Source: Bacteroidales bacterium
Lineage (GTDB): Bacteria; Bacteroidota; Bacteroidia; Bacteroidales; Tenuifilaceae
DNA length: 64,000 bases
Assembly (NCBI GenBank): GCA_013376985.1
Contig: JACABB010000001.1
Location: 127,560 to 191,559 of the forward strand
Direction: 5' to 3'
Shown: positions 33,316 to 41,835 of the stretch, one piece after another
Layout of the letters: the number at the start of each line of letters is the position of its first letter
Numbering within the stretch: the stretch's first letter is position 1
Translations under genes and position numbers: made by a program
The notes under the pieces: generated by a model
What the model was told of the DNA's origin: nothing
The model's database searches: none
The model's input: the letters and a program-made list of their open reading frames with translations, nothing else

Positions 33316-34764
33316 ATGGAACAACTTACAAAAATCATTGAATTTACCAACGAGATTTCCATTCTGGAGATTTCCTATTTGGTTGCATCGGTTCTATTTA
33401 TTTTTGGTTTGAAAAAACTAAGTCATCCCGATACTGCACGTACTGGTAATTTATGGGCTGCGGCTGGTATGGCTGCGGCTATCCTTTTTACTATCCTCTT
33501 TCATAAAAAAGGTGGTGAATCCATTGGGAATATCCCTTGGATTATAACCGCGTTAGCCATTGGCACATTTATTGGCTGGTATGCTTCAAAAAAGGTGAAG
33601 ATGACCGCCATGCCACAAATGGTTTCGCTGTTTAATGGAATGGGGGGCGCTTGCGCTGCGCTAATATCCATGATGGAATTTCCAAGAATGCAGACTATGT
33701 TAGCCGCAGAAGGTGCGCAGAACATGCTAAATGGTGAAGCCATAGCAATTCTCCTTGCCCTAATGATTGGTGGTGTGTCGTTTGCTGGAAGTATGATTGC
33801 TTTCGGTAAACTCGATGGTCGCATAGGCGATATCAAACACCCCATTTTACGAATTGTCAATCTTTCTTTCTTGATTATTCTGCTTGTTGCACTGGTTCTT
33901 ATAATGACTCTTAAACCAGAAGCAGGGAATAATCTTGTAATTTATCTGTTTGCAGGTGCGGCCCTTATTTATGGCATAACCTTCGTTATGCCAATTGGTG
34001 GTGCCGATATGCCGGTAGTTATATCTCTTCTAAACTCATTTACAGGTGTAGCCGCGGCAATGGGCGGTTTTCTTTACCATAACCAAGCAATGCTCACTGG
34101 AGGTATTCTTGTTGGATCATCGGGAACTATTCTTACCATTCTGATGTGTAAGGCTATGAACCGTTCCTTAATGAATGTAATTATTGGTGCCTTTGGCGGA
34201 AATGCTGCTGGTGGTGCTGGCAGTGGAGACAAAACCGTAAAAGAGATTACCCTCAGCGACGCTGCAATTCTTCTCAGCTACTCACAAAAAGTATATATAA
34301 TCCCCGGTTATGGACTTGCTGTTGCCCAAGCACAGCATCTTTGTCACGAACTCGATGTTCTACTTGCTAGTAAAGGGGTTGAAGTTAAGTATGGAATTCA
34401 CCCAGTAGCAGGCCGTATGCCCGGACACATGAACGTTCTTCTCGCAGAGGCTGATGTTCCCTACGAAAAACTTGTTGAGATGGAGGATGCCAACAATGAG
34501 ATGTCCAATACCGATGTAGTAATGGTAATTGGGGCAAATGATGTGGTTAACCCTGCTGCAGAAACAGATCCTGCAAGCCCAATTTACGGAATGCCTGTAA
34601 TCAAAGCATGGGATGCTAAAAACATTATTGTAATGAAACGCTCTATGGCTCAAGGGTATGCCGCAATTGAAAACGATCTTTTCTATCATCAAAAGAACCG
34701 TATGCTTTTTGGCGATGCCAAAGCAACGATGCAGAAATTAGTTGCTGAGATTAAGGCTTTATAG
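33316..34764 (+). CDS. pntB: NAD(P) transhydrogenase subunit beta
   Basis: 482 residues. The N-terminal two thirds hold eight to nine membrane helices of domain II (with MVSLFNGMGGACAALISMMEF and VMPIGGADMPVVISLLNSFTGVAAAMGGF, both diagnostic). The C-terminal 180 residues are the NADP(H)-binding domain III (IIPGYGLAVAQAQH, HPVAGRMPGHMNVLLAEA, VMVIGANDVVNPAA, MKRSMAQGYAAIEN). It drives NADP+ reduction by NADH with the proton gradient. A terminator follows at 34797. Confidence 0.95.
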   Translation: MEQLTKIIEFTNEISILEISYLVASVLFIFGLKKLSHPDTARTGNLWAAAGMAAAILFTILFHKKGGESIGNIPWIITALAIGTFIGWYASKKVKMTAMPQMVSLFNGMGGACAALISMMEFPRMQTMLAAEGAQNMLNGEAIAILLALMIGGVSFAGSMIAFGKLDGRIGDIKHPILRIVNLSFLIILLVALVLIMTLKPEAGNNLVIYLFAGAALIYGITFVMPIGGADMPVVISLLNSFTGVAAAMGGFLYHNQAMLTGGILVGSSGTILTILMCKAMNRSLMNVIIGAFGGNAAGGAGSGDKTVKEITLSDAAILLSYSQKVYIIPGYGLAVAQAQHLCHELDVLLASKGVEVKYGIHPVAGRMPGHMNVLLAEADVPYEKLVEMEDANNEMSNTDVVMVIGANDVVNPAAETDPASPIYGMPVIKAWDAKNIIVMKRSMAQGYAAIENDLFYHQKNRMLFGDAKATMQKLVAEIKAL

Positions 34765-34796
34765 AAATCAACTATAAGTATTAATTCTATTTATTA

Positions 34797-34828
34797 GAAA
34801 AGACCATCGTTTCTGGTGGTCTTTTCGT
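34797..34828. terminator. Terminator of the pnt operon
   Basis: A 12-bp stem with one G-U pair (GAAAAGACCATC 34797-34808 with GGTGGTCTTTTC 34815-34826) and a 6-nt loop. The stem carries A-rich and T-rich ends, so it can also end the convergent membrane-protein gene. Confidence 0.8.
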
Positions 34829-34849
34829 TTATATTAATGCTGTTGCTTG

Positions 34850-35230
34850 CTAGTGCATTGCGCCAAATATCATCCCAGATATCATGGGTACTAACCATAT
34901 TACCCATACAACGATACTGAATCGATGAAAGTTTACAATCATTTTTTCATTCTTCTTTGCTAATACCACAATTGCCCATATAGCATGGAATAACATTAGG
35001 AGAATGGCTATGTTGCCAGTAATTCCATGAAATGTAAGTCTAAATAGCGATCCAGAGATAAGGCTCATAGCAGTAGTGCCTACTGTGTCGCAAATAAAAC
35101 CAAAGATGAAGAAGTAAGTGTGCCACCATTTAAGTCGTCGCTGAAATCGTTCTGACCAAACTCCAATTGTATAAAGAACGCACGCTAAATTGATAAACAC
35201 TATTGCGTAAACTAACGTTGTTGAATTCAT
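34850..35230 (-). CDS. Small four-helix membrane protein (TIGR03987/HsmA-like)
   Basis: 126 residues with four predicted transmembrane helices (STTLVYAIVFINLACVLYTI, YFFIFGFICDTVGTTAMSL, ITGNIAILLMLFHAIWAIVVL, FSIVVWVIWLVPMISGMI). Conserved-looking polar residues are in WHTYFFIFGFICDTVGT, FHGITGN and HAIWA; the several His residues suggest haem or metal binding, but this is inference. It resembles the TIGR03987 family of unknown function. Transcribed alone on the minus strand. Confidence 0.7.
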   Translation of the reverse strand: MNSTTLVYAIVFINLACVLYTIGVWSERFQRRLKWWHTYFFIFGFICDTVGTTAMSLISGSLFRLTFHGITGNIAILLMLFHAIWAIVVLAKKNEKMIVNFHRFSIVVWVIWLVPMISGMIFGAMH

Positions 35231-35454
35231 CGCTTTGATAATAAGGTTGAAATCCGTGCTGGAAAAGTAGTAAAAAGTATTACTCGTTCACTGTTGTATC
35301 AAGAAAATCTTGGATAGATATCTTACTAATCCTATTGGTGTCCGCCAATAACCTTGAATTACCTACTGAAAAATAACCCAGATACGGCAATTAGTAAAAG
35401 TAATAATTGAAGAGGTAAAAATGGGGTTTCTTTTGAATTAGCTTAGGCAAACAA

Positions 35455-36171
35455 TTATTTTACTTCCACTAATTCATTCGTAACCAACGATCCATCTTTC
35501 CCCTTTTCTTCATACCTGATAAACTGGTGTGGTACATTTACATCAAAGTACAAGTAAAACTTATTGCGAGCGACTAAAGACCACCAACCCGCAACTGAAA
35601 GTTCCAACTTATAACACTCAAAATTGCCAGCTTTCACCTGAACCTTTAGCCTATCAACACAGATTAACTTCATGGGTACTTCATCATCGATTTCATACAT
35701 AAACGTTTTAAAGTAAACGATATTCCCTACATCAAAAGGAAATCCACGAAACGAGATAAAATAGGCGTACCTTGAGTAAATATTATTGTCACTGACATCA
35801 AACTCTTTCCCAGAACTCTTTTCGTAGTAAAAATAAAATGCTTTATGGTTTCCCTCATAGATATAATTTTCGTCCAGTTTCTTGCTTTTAAGATCTGTCC
35901 TCTTTTCAGAAATCGAAGTGAGGTCATCATAATTCATTAAGATTTCATTCAAAAAAGCATCACCTTCCTTTATCACAATACTATAGTAATTTTTACCCAT
36001 ATTATCAACCAACGAAATTTGAAAATCGGCGGTAACTAGCCTACCATCATCCAAATGGTCTGAAATAGTAAAGTGCTCTTTCGAGGGTATGCCAGGATTT
36101 TTGAATACTGGGGTTTGAGCATGAATCGAAAACTCAAAAAAAACTAAAATCAATGTAAAAATTGGTTTCAT
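35455..36171 (-). CDS. Secreted DUF3108-like protein
   Basis: 238 residues. A signal peptide (MKPIFTLILVFFEFSIHAQ) precedes an all-beta body with YYSIVIKEGDAFLNEI, FKTFMYEIDDEVPMKLIC and a C-terminal KVQVKAGNFECYKLEL ... VPHQFIRYEEKG, the pattern of DUF3108 periplasmic proteins. Function unknown. It starts 17 bp after the stop of the upstream Omp85-like gene and so forms a two-gene operon with it, which suggests a role in the outer membrane. Confidence 0.72.
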   Translation of the reverse strand: MKPIFTLILVFFEFSIHAQTPVFKNPGIPSKEHFTISDHLDDGRLVTADFQISLVDNMGKNYYSIVIKEGDAFLNEILMNYDDLTSISEKRTDLKSKKLDENYIYEGNHKAFYFYYEKSSGKEFDVSDNNIYSRYAYFISFRGFPFDVGNIVYFKTFMYEIDDEVPMKLICVDRLKVQVKAGNFECYKLELSVAGWWSLVARNKFYLYFDVNVPHQFIRYEEKGKDGSLVTNELVEVK

Positions 36172-36188
36172 ATAGCATCTATATTTAT

Positions 36189-37409
36189 TTAAAATAACTC
36201 ACCTAAATTAAAGGAGAGTCCCTGCGAACCCTGAATTCCAAAACCATAATCAATCGCCAGATTAACCTTTGAATGTTTATTCAATTTTAATCGAATTCCA
36301 AAACCATAACCTGGAATTACATCATTGAAATTATTTGTTAGCCATTCAGAAACTGATTCTTCATTTAGGAAGACCACTCCGCCTAATAATCCATTTGATG
36401 TAAGCGTAAAGCGATATTCACCCTCAAGATAAACTAAATTCGGCCCTCTGAATCGACCCTGAGCATAACCTCTCCCCGTATTGTTATATGCGTCCCAACC
36501 TATACTTGGTAAATCGAGATATGGTGGTTTGCCTGAAAAAGTAAAATAATTGTAACTCCAAAAAGCGAGTATATTGCTTGTATTCAATGGAAAATTAAAG
36601 TATTTACGTGCATCTAAAATGATGGATTGCCAGTTGGAATCGCTTCCAAAAATAGTTCTATTCACCCGGTATTGAAAGCTTAAATAGTTCCCCTTGTCGG
36701 GATTAATTGAGTTTGTTCTGTCGTCATATAAAAAATCTAACGAAACACCTGATGAACTTGAGCGTTTCGTAATGCCATACTTTTGAAAATCAGATATAAC
36801 TGATATGCGTGGAAATTCTCTGATTTTCCAATAATAATCAAGGTTGTATCCTATTCCTAAAAAAGTGTTTTTGCAAAACTCGTGTTGCAGTAGCTGATGA
36901 ATTCTAACATTATAATAATTGATCTTTTCCGCTTGTGATGTGTTGGTTTCACTTCCTAAACCATATGTCTTGGTTGGAAATCTATATATCCTCCAATCCC
37001 CAACCAAGTTCAGTTTTAATCTTTTTAAAAATATATTTGAATTGATAGTAGTCCAATATTGATGATACAGGGTATAAAAGCAACTGGTTTGCACTGATGA
37101 TAATTTCTCAATATAGTTTCTGTTATAAAAAGAAAGATTATTAATTAACACAGCCGTTAATCCTGTTGATTGTGAATAGCCAACCGCAGGAACAAATGAT
37201 AAAAATGGTCCTGAACCGATGTTATGTATAGTGTCTTGGGAAAATAATTTGGCGTTTCCTAAACCCATAACATCAAATAGATCTTTCGAATTATGCTGTT
37301 GAAACTTTAATGAATCCTGTTTTGTTTGGCTATATATTCCGCTATTCGATCCGGAAATTAGGATTATGATTGGTACAATTAACCATTTTCTTATGAGAGG
37401 ATCAATCAT
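36189..37409 (-). CDS. BamA/TamA (Omp85)-like outer membrane barrel protein without POTRA domains
   Basis: 406 residues. An N-terminal signal anchor (WLIVPIIILISGSNSGIYSQ) is followed by about 370 residues of alternating beta-strands. Near the C-terminus are RGRFRGPN (with AQ before it), LVYLEGEYRF and the ending PGYGFGIRLKLN ... LAIDYGFG ... GLSFNLGELF; the first resembles the conserved VRGF/Y-type loop and the last the final strands of surface-antigen D15 domains. No POTRA domain fits before the barrel. These short proteins occur in Bacteroidota with unknown clients. It is upstream of the DUF3108-like gene in the same unit. Confidence 0.75.
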   Translation of the reverse strand: MIDPLIRKWLIVPIIILISGSNSGIYSQTKQDSLKFQQHNSKDLFDVMGLGNAKLFSQDTIHNIGSGPFLSFVPAVGYSQSTGLTAVLINNLSFYNRNYIEKLSSVQTSCFYTLYHQYWTTINSNIFLKRLKLNLVGDWRIYRFPTKTYGLGSETNTSQAEKINYYNVRIHQLLQHEFCKNTFLGIGYNLDYYWKIREFPRISVISDFQKYGITKRSSSSGVSLDFLYDDRTNSINPDKGNYLSFQYRVNRTIFGSDSNWQSIILDARKYFNFPLNTSNILAFWSYNYFTFSGKPPYLDLPSIGWDAYNNTGRGYAQGRFRGPNLVYLEGEYRFTLTSNGLLGGVVFLNEESVSEWLTNNFNDVIPGYGFGIRLKLNKHSKVNLAIDYGFGIQGSQGLSFNLGELF

Positions 37410-37538
37410 TCCTGAATAATTTCATTCTATAAAGTAAGACAAATTTTTGTCGGAATTGTTCGTCAAGTTAGAACTATTTAACCCTCTTTATTCCCCAGTA
37501 ATATGAGATTTCCTTATTTGCACAACCTTATAAAAGCA

Positions 37539-37567
37539 AGAAACCACTCCTCCGAGTGGTTTCTTTC
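37539..37567 (-). terminator. Hairpin at the left end of the tRNA island
   Basis: An 11-bp perfect stem (AGAAACCACTC 37539-37549, GAGTGGTTTCT 37554-37564) with a 4-nt loop. The poly-T side is short on either strand, so orientation is uncertain; it most likely ends transcripts coming leftward from the tRNA genes. Confidence 0.5.
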
Positions 37568-37571
37568 TATA

Positions 37572-37632
37572 TGCCTTACCGGATTACTCCCTTCGATCGT
37601 GAACTCGTTCCGCTCGGTTAGAACCAGTGACC
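37572..37632 (-). pseudogene. 3' remnant of a tRNA-Val gene carrying a T-loop insert
   Basis: The plus strand here reads GCCTTACCGGA, a 33-nt insert (TTACTCCC ... CGCTCGG) and AACCAGTGACC. This equals the acceptor 3' strand and T-arm of tRNA-Val interrupted by a diverged copy of the insert seen at 37830-37863. The anticodon, D-arm and 5' half are absent. Confidence 0.65.
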
Positions 37633-37641
37633 TTAAAAAAG

Positions 37642-37670
37642 AAAGTCCATCGGTTAGAATGGACTTTTTT
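37642..37670. terminator. Terminator next to intact tRNA-Val
   Basis: A 9-bp stem (AAAGTCCAT 37642-37650, ATGGACTTT 37659-37667) flanked by A-run and T-run on the two sides. On the minus strand it lies 9 bp after the intact tRNA-Val and would end its transcript. Confidence 0.75.
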
Positions 37671-37678
37671 GTGTTTTG

Positions 37679-37753
37679 TGTGCCTTACTGGATTCGAACC
37701 AGTGGCCCCTACCCTGTCAAGGTAATGCTCTAAACCAACTGAGCTAAAGGCAC
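37679..37753 (-). tRNA. tRNA-Val (GAC)
   Basis: The minus strand folds as a complete cloverleaf: acceptor GTGCCTT/AAGGCAC, D-arm with AGTTGGTTTAGAGC, anticodon loop TTGACAG (GAC), T-arm ACTGG-TTCGAAT-CCAGT, discriminator A. The 3' CCA is not encoded. It is the intact one of two tRNA-Val(GAC) copies here. Confidence 0.92.
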
Positions 37754-37815
37754 ATTAATTCAAAATTGATAAATCAATATCTTTAAGTAAAAAATAAAAA
37801 ATTTAAAAAGAACAG

Positions 37816-37924
37816 TGTGCCTTACTGGATTACTCCCTCCGGTCGTGAGCTCGCTCCGCTCGGTTCGAACCAGTGACCCCTACCCTGTCAAGGTAATGCT
37901 CTAAACCAACTGAGCTAAAGGCAC
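37816..37924 (-). pseudogene. tRNA-Val (GAC) copy interrupted by a 34-nt T-loop insert
   Basis: This copy equals the intact tRNA-Val apart from one base in the variable region, except that 34 nt (37830-37863) sit inside the T-loop after TTCGAA, before the last loop base and the 3' half of the T-stem. The acceptor, D-arm and anticodon arm are all intact. Without removal of the insert the T-loop could not form its normal tertiary contacts with the D-loop. I call it a pseudo-tRNA; RNA processing of the insert cannot be excluded from sequence. Confidence 0.8.
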
Positions 37925-37930
37925 ATTTGA

Positions 37931-37964
37931 AAAATAAGCCACATACGTTGTTCTGTAAGTGGCT
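37931..37964 (-). terminator. Hairpin between tRNA-Met and interrupted tRNA-Val
   Basis: A stem pairs 37936-37942 (AAGCCAC) with 37958-37964 (GTGGCTT), extended by further partial pairing, and is followed on the minus strand by ATTTTT. It lies just after the CAU tRNA on its own strand. Confidence 0.55.
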
Positions 37965-37972
37965 TTACTTGG

Positions 37973-38046
37973 TGGGCCCAGCTGGTATCGAACCAGCGAC
38001 CCTCTGATTATGAGTCAGATGCTCTAACCGACTGAGCTATGGGCCC
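37973..38046 (-). tRNA. tRNA with CAT anticodon (Met elongator, or Ile2)
   Basis: The minus strand gives acceptor GGGCCCA/TGGGCCC, D-arm, anticodon loop CTCATAA and T-arm GCTGG-TTCGATA-CCAGC, discriminator A. The next three bases happen to be CCA (37972-37970), unlike the other tRNAs in the window. A CAU tRNA may be elongator Met or, if modified to lysidine, Ile for AUA codons; sequence alone does not settle this. Confidence 0.88.
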
Positions 38047-38130
38047 GAAAAAAAACCGCAAAGGGTTTTTTAATTGGACTGCAATATTACATATTTGTAC
38101 CCGAAATTTCAACAGCTTATACCGTTTTTT

Positions 38131-38796
38131 ATGCAAAAACTTATTTTCATTCCAGCCAAGCACCTGAATATCAAAAATATCATATTCGATTTAGGTGGCG
38201 TTATTCTTAATATTGACTACAATCTTACTTTTCAAGAATTTAAACGTTTAGGGTTCGAAAACTTTGATGATGTGTTTAAATTGGCAAAACAAACAGGGCT
38301 TTTCAATAATCTTGATAAAGGTCTTATATCTCCCCAAGAGTTTAGAAATGAGATTCGTTTGCTGGCTAAAAAACCATTAACCGATCAACAAATCGATAAG
38401 GCGTGGAATTCTCTTCTCCTTGATTTTCCAATTCCCAGACTAAAAGTGTTAGAAAGTGTTCACAAATCCTATCGAACCTTTTTATTAAGTAATACAAATC
38501 AGATCCACTGTGAAGTTTACAATCGTGACCTGCAAAAAACTTATGGGGTAAATGATCTCTCATACTTTTTCGATAAAATATACTACTCTCATGAAATTCA
38601 TATTATAAAACCCGATAGGCAAGCATTTCAAATTATTTTAGACCAGAACCAATTACTGCCAGAGGAAACACTATTTATCGATGATACAGAACAGCATGTA
38701 GAAGGTGCAAAAGCCACTGGGATTAATGCTTACCATTTAAAATTAAAGGAGGGCGAGACAATCGAGGGGCTATTCGAAGTACTTAAAGTGAACTAG
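38131..38796 (+). CDS. HAD-IA family phosphatase-like hydrolase
   Basis: 221 residues from the ATG at 38131; an upstream in-frame TTG start is less likely as it overlaps the tRNA promoter area. Motifs of haloacid dehalogenase enzymes appear in order: nucleophile Asp in IIFDLGGVILNID, FLLSNTN (motif II), IIKPDRQAF (motif III Lys) and FIDDTEQHVEGA (motif IV acidic pair). The second Asp of motif I is Gly, as is usual in the YihX/epoxide-hydrolase N-terminal-like group. The probable substrate is a sugar phosphate or other small phosphoester; not determinable here. Confidence 0.85.
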   Translation: MQKLIFIPAKHLNIKNIIFDLGGVILNIDYNLTFQEFKRLGFENFDDVFKLAKQTGLFNNLDKGLISPQEFRNEIRLLAKKPLTDQQIDKAWNSLLLDFPIPRLKVLESVHKSYRTFLLSNTNQIHCEVYNRDLQKTYGVNDLSYFFDKIYYSHEIHIIKPDRQAFQIILDQNQLLPEETLFIDDTEQHVEGAKATGINAYHLKLKEGETIEGLFEVLKVN

Positions 38797-38849
38797 AGTA
38801 CTTAAAGTTTAGAGTTCTTGTACAGTAGATTCTAGACATTTGAAGATCT

Positions 38850-39950
38850 TCATTCTTTTTCAATTAATGCTAAGCACTCCACATGGATTGTCTGTGGAAA
38901 AAAATCGTACGGAATAAGTCTTGTAACCTTGTATCCATTATTTGTCAATGCAACTAGGTTTTTCGAAAGAGTCCCTGCGCTGCAAGAGAGGTAAGCAATT
39001 CTTTGTGGTTTTCCCTCGCCAATAATCCAATCTAGCACCTCCTGCTCTATTCCTGTTCTTGGAGGGTTGATGTAAAGGTATACTTCTCTCCCAACATCCC
39101 GTTGCTTATTCACCCACTCCCGAATCTGCGGAACTCTTTGTCTACAAGCACCTCTTAGCACGGTTGCATCTGGTATATTGAGTTTTGCACATTCAACAGC
39201 CTCTTTGCCAAGTTCAACACCTATAACATTAGCACCTGCTTTTACCCATCGAGTCATGGATGTGCCTGTGCCACAGTAAAGATCTGCAACGGAATGTTTG
39301 TTGAGAGGGCTAAAAAAGTTTAGTGCTTCATCCAATGAGCTATTGTATAAACTAGGAATTAGCTGCTGAAATGCTCCTGGACTATACCAAAGACCATTAA
39401 AATCTAATGATCTTTCTTGCCCAAATAGTAATTTCCACTCTGCTTTTTCAAATAAACGCCTGCCAGCTGAAGGATTATGGTGAATCCAAAAACCCTGAAC
39501 CCCATTCTGTCGAAGTGCGGTAATGGCATCTTCCGTTAACCAAGAATCATTAAGAACCTTCTTCGCCTTAACAATCAACACAATTTGGGCAGATGTTTGA
39601 ACATAGAATCCTAATGGAAACTCAATACCTGTGGGCAAAAACTTCTTAAGAACGCTGAGAATCTCGTTTACTTCCAGCTTATGAAGAGGACAATCTGGGA
39701 TATCAATTAGCTCATCTCTCGATATCATCCCAAAATGCCAACCATTTTGATCCCTGCGGACATTTAGAGTGGTTTTATGCCTATAGCCCCATCGATTTTC
39801 ATTGGGAACAGAAACAACAGGTTCTAGGATATCGCTCCAAGTTGATAGTTTGCTTGATAGAAATGTGTACTTCTGCTGAAGGCTATCCTCCATAGTCCAT
39901 TCACGATGCTTACAACCTCTACATTCAGAAATACATCCTTTGGGTAACAT
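38850..39950 (-). CDS. TrmA/RlmD-like RNA m5-uridine methyltransferase
   Basis: 366 residues. An N-terminal cysteine cluster (CISECRGCKHREW) is typical of the [4Fe-4S] centre of RlmD-like enzymes, although the usual leading TRAM domain is missing. The C-terminal Rossmann part has DLYCGTGTSM (SAM binding), NPPRTGIEQEVL (substrate motif) and AYLSCSAGTLSKNL, where the Cys is the nucleophile on uridine C6. It methylates a uridine at C5 in rRNA or tRNA; the exact target is uncertain. Single gene. Confidence 0.85.
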   Translation of the reverse strand: MLPKGCISECRGCKHREWTMEDSLQQKYTFLSSKLSTWSDILEPVVSVPNENRWGYRHKTTLNVRRDQNGWHFGMISRDELIDIPDCPLHKLEVNEILSVLKKFLPTGIEFPLGFYVQTSAQIVLIVKAKKVLNDSWLTEDAITALRQNGVQGFWIHHNPSAGRRLFEKAEWKLLFGQERSLDFNGLWYSPGAFQQLIPSLYNSSLDEALNFFSPLNKHSVADLYCGTGTSMTRWVKAGANVIGVELGKEAVECAKLNIPDATVLRGACRQRVPQIREWVNKQRDVGREVYLYINPPRTGIEQEVLDWIIGEGKPQRIAYLSCSAGTLSKNLVALTNNGYKVTRLIPYDFFPQTIHVECLALIEKE

Positions 39951-40090
39951 CTGTCTTTAGAATAAAAATCTTACAAATTGTTCGTCAAATTTATTAATAG
40001 CAAAAGTATCAAATATCCGTACCTGTTAAAACAAGTTAATAATGTTCGCTAAATTTGTGTCCTAAACAACCACTAAACCAACCAACATCA

Positions 40091-40924
40091 ATGAAACAAC
40101 TATTAACCATTACTTTTTTTTGTATTTCATCATTTTATGTTTTTGCCCAGCCCACAATTGAAGTTTATTTAACAAATCGTCCATTCCCAACCAAGGGATC
40201 AATGATTGAAAGTGTTGAGGATAAATACGAACTGATGATTAACGAAGTTCCTCCTCGACCATTTAAAATTACTATGGGTTTTAATAAAGAAGGCTATATA
40301 ATCAATGAATCGCGATTTGGGAATGCAGGAGGCAAACTCAGCGAAACAATCTATGATTATAACCAGAATCGTAAGTTAACAAAGAAAACTCATCGATACT
40401 TTGTGAATATGCTTGGCTGGAAGATAGATGAAACCCAACTAACATACAATGATACAACAGGATACATCTCGGAAATTATCTCTTTTAAGAATAAGGTTCT
40501 CGAATCCACAAGCATGGTTTTTTGCGATAGTACAGGCAAGCCTATTGAGGTAAGAGTTTTAGACGATAAGGGCGGCTTTTCGATGATCGAAAAGATTGGT
40601 TACTCCCCAAACGCCAACATTATACGGGTAATGGTACTAAAATCGACAAATCAATTTGTTGGTCGTTGGCTTTACCCTATAGATCCGTTGAAACCCTACC
40701 AATCTGGTCAAATTGAAAAACAATATTATCCAAATGGTGAGATAATGCTTGAGTCGCTGGAGGATCAAACTAAGATTGATCAAGGATATTTCTACGAGTA
40801 TAATTATGACGGGCAAGGGAATTGGATCGAAAAAGAGACTTACCAAGTAACTCTTGGGAAGAATAATAAAATCAAGGATAAAAAACTTGAGCATAAGATT
40901 TCTAGAACCATTAAGTATTACTAA
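40091..40924 (+). CDS. Secreted protein of unknown function with RHS/toxin-like YDxxG segments
   Basis: 277 residues from the ATG at 40091, which opens a signal peptide (MKQLLTITFFCISSFYVFAQ). The body has recurrent short beta repeats (SETIYDYNQNRKLTKKTHRY, DETQLTYNDTTGYISEI, YEYNYDGQGNWIEKETYQV), a pattern like the YD-type repeats of cell-surface RHS-like proteins, but too few to define the family. The next gene begins 1 bp after its stop, so the two share a message. Confidence 0.6.
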   Translation: MKQLLTITFFCISSFYVFAQPTIEVYLTNRPFPTKGSMIESVEDKYELMINEVPPRPFKITMGFNKEGYIINESRFGNAGGKLSETIYDYNQNRKLTKKTHRYFVNMLGWKIDETQLTYNDTTGYISEIISFKNKVLESTSMVFCDSTGKPIEVRVLDDKGGFSMIEKIGYSPNANIIRVMVLKSTNQFVGRWLYPIDPLKPYQSGQIEKQYYPNGEIMLESLEDQTKIDQGYFYEYNYDGQGNWIEKETYQVTLGKNNKIKDKKLEHKISRTIKYY

Positions 40925-40925
40925 A

Positions 40926-41444
40926 ATGAATATTATCCTTAGACCTTTCGAATTAGCCGATTGCAAATCGATTGCAAAGCATGCAAATAATCGATTAATC
41001 GCTGATAATTTAAGGGATCGATTCCCTTACCCCTACACCGAAATGGATGCCATTCAGTTTATTCAAATAGTTTCGAATAATCATCCGACAACCGAGTTTG
41101 CTATTGATATCGATGGCGAAGCCATTGGCTCAGCAGGAATAGTGCTGAAGGAGGATATTTATAGACAGAATGGGGAAATTGGGTATTGGCTTAGCCAAGA
41201 TTACTGGGGGAAAGGAATTGGAACATGGGTTGTTGGAGAATTAGTTCGCAAGGCCTTTGATAGGTTTAAACTACATAGGGTATACGCTGAGGTATTCGAA
41301 AAGAATATAGCATCGGCTCGTATTCTTGAGAAGAATGGATTTGTAAAAGAGGCAACGCTGAAAAATGCGATAATCAAAAATGGAAAACACCAAAATGTCA
41401 ATATTTTTTCGGCCTTAACAAAAGGCCCACTAAATAATGAATGA
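40926..41444 (+). CDS. GNAT-family N-acetyltransferase (RimJ/RimL-like)
   Basis: 172 residues from the ATG at 40926; the longer in-frame start overlaps the previous gene. The RimJ/RimL type fold is indicated by IILRPFELADCKSIAKHANN, GEIGYWLSQDYWGKGIGTWVVGELVRKAF (the acetyl-CoA-binding loop with QDYWGKGIGT) and EVFEKNIASARILEKNGF. It transfers acetyl from CoA to an amino group on a protein N-terminus or small molecule; the target is unknown. Coupled to the upstream secreted-protein gene by a 1-bp gap. Confidence 0.88.
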   Translation: MNIILRPFELADCKSIAKHANNRLIADNLRDRFPYPYTEMDAIQFIQIVSNNHPTTEFAIDIDGEAIGSAGIVLKEDIYRQNGEIGYWLSQDYWGKGIGTWVVGELVRKAFDRFKLHRVYAEVFEKNIASARILEKNGFVKEATLKNAIIKNGKHQNVNIFSALTKGPLNNE

Positions 41445-41478
41445 GGCCTTAAGTCATTAACAATTTATCAACCCTTAA

Positions 41479-41778
41479 TTATTGTATTATCGAAAAAGCA
41501 ACCATGAAGGTAATGGCAAAAACAAAGAATAATGCCACAACAAAAATATTGTCTGCTAGTTTCTCATATCCAATACTTAATACCTCCGTTCTTGCTCGAA
41601 TAGATAAAAAAGAAAACAAACTACTACCTGCCAATAAAATACATGCCACACCCGTAAACTCGTCAATCAATGATGCTTCGCTATATTTTGAAATTTTAAG
41701 TGATGTTAAAACAACAAGACAAAATCCCAATAAATTGGTTGATGTATTTAAGATATGATAACAATTGCTATTTGTCAT
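41479..41778 (-). CDS. Small membrane protein of unknown function
   Basis: 99 residues with three hydrophobic helices (LLGFCLVVLTSLKI, FTGVACILLAGSSLFSFLSI, IFVVALFFVFAITFMVAF). The codon pattern and hydrophobicity favour this strand over the competing plus-strand frame. I do not recognise a family. Alone between the GNAT and DUF2461 genes. Confidence 0.6.
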   Translation of the reverse strand: MTNSNCYHILNTSTNLLGFCLVVLTSLKISKYSEASLIDEFTGVACILLAGSSLFSFLSIRARTEVLSIGYEKLADNIFVVALFFVFAITFMVAFSIIQ

Positions 41779-41835
41779 AAATAAGTCATTATAAGATTAT
41801 TTTTACTAAGAAAGGTGTACTTATTAATTTATCCT

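Noticed and set aside
37503-37733. 76-codon plus-strand ORF in the tRNA island
   Set aside because: It spans hairpins, a tRNA remnant and part of tRNA-Val, so it cannot be a real protein gene.
41504-41758. 84-codon plus-strand ORF
   Set aside because: Competes with the 99-codon minus-strand frame whose product has a regular membrane-protein pattern; the plus-strand product does not.
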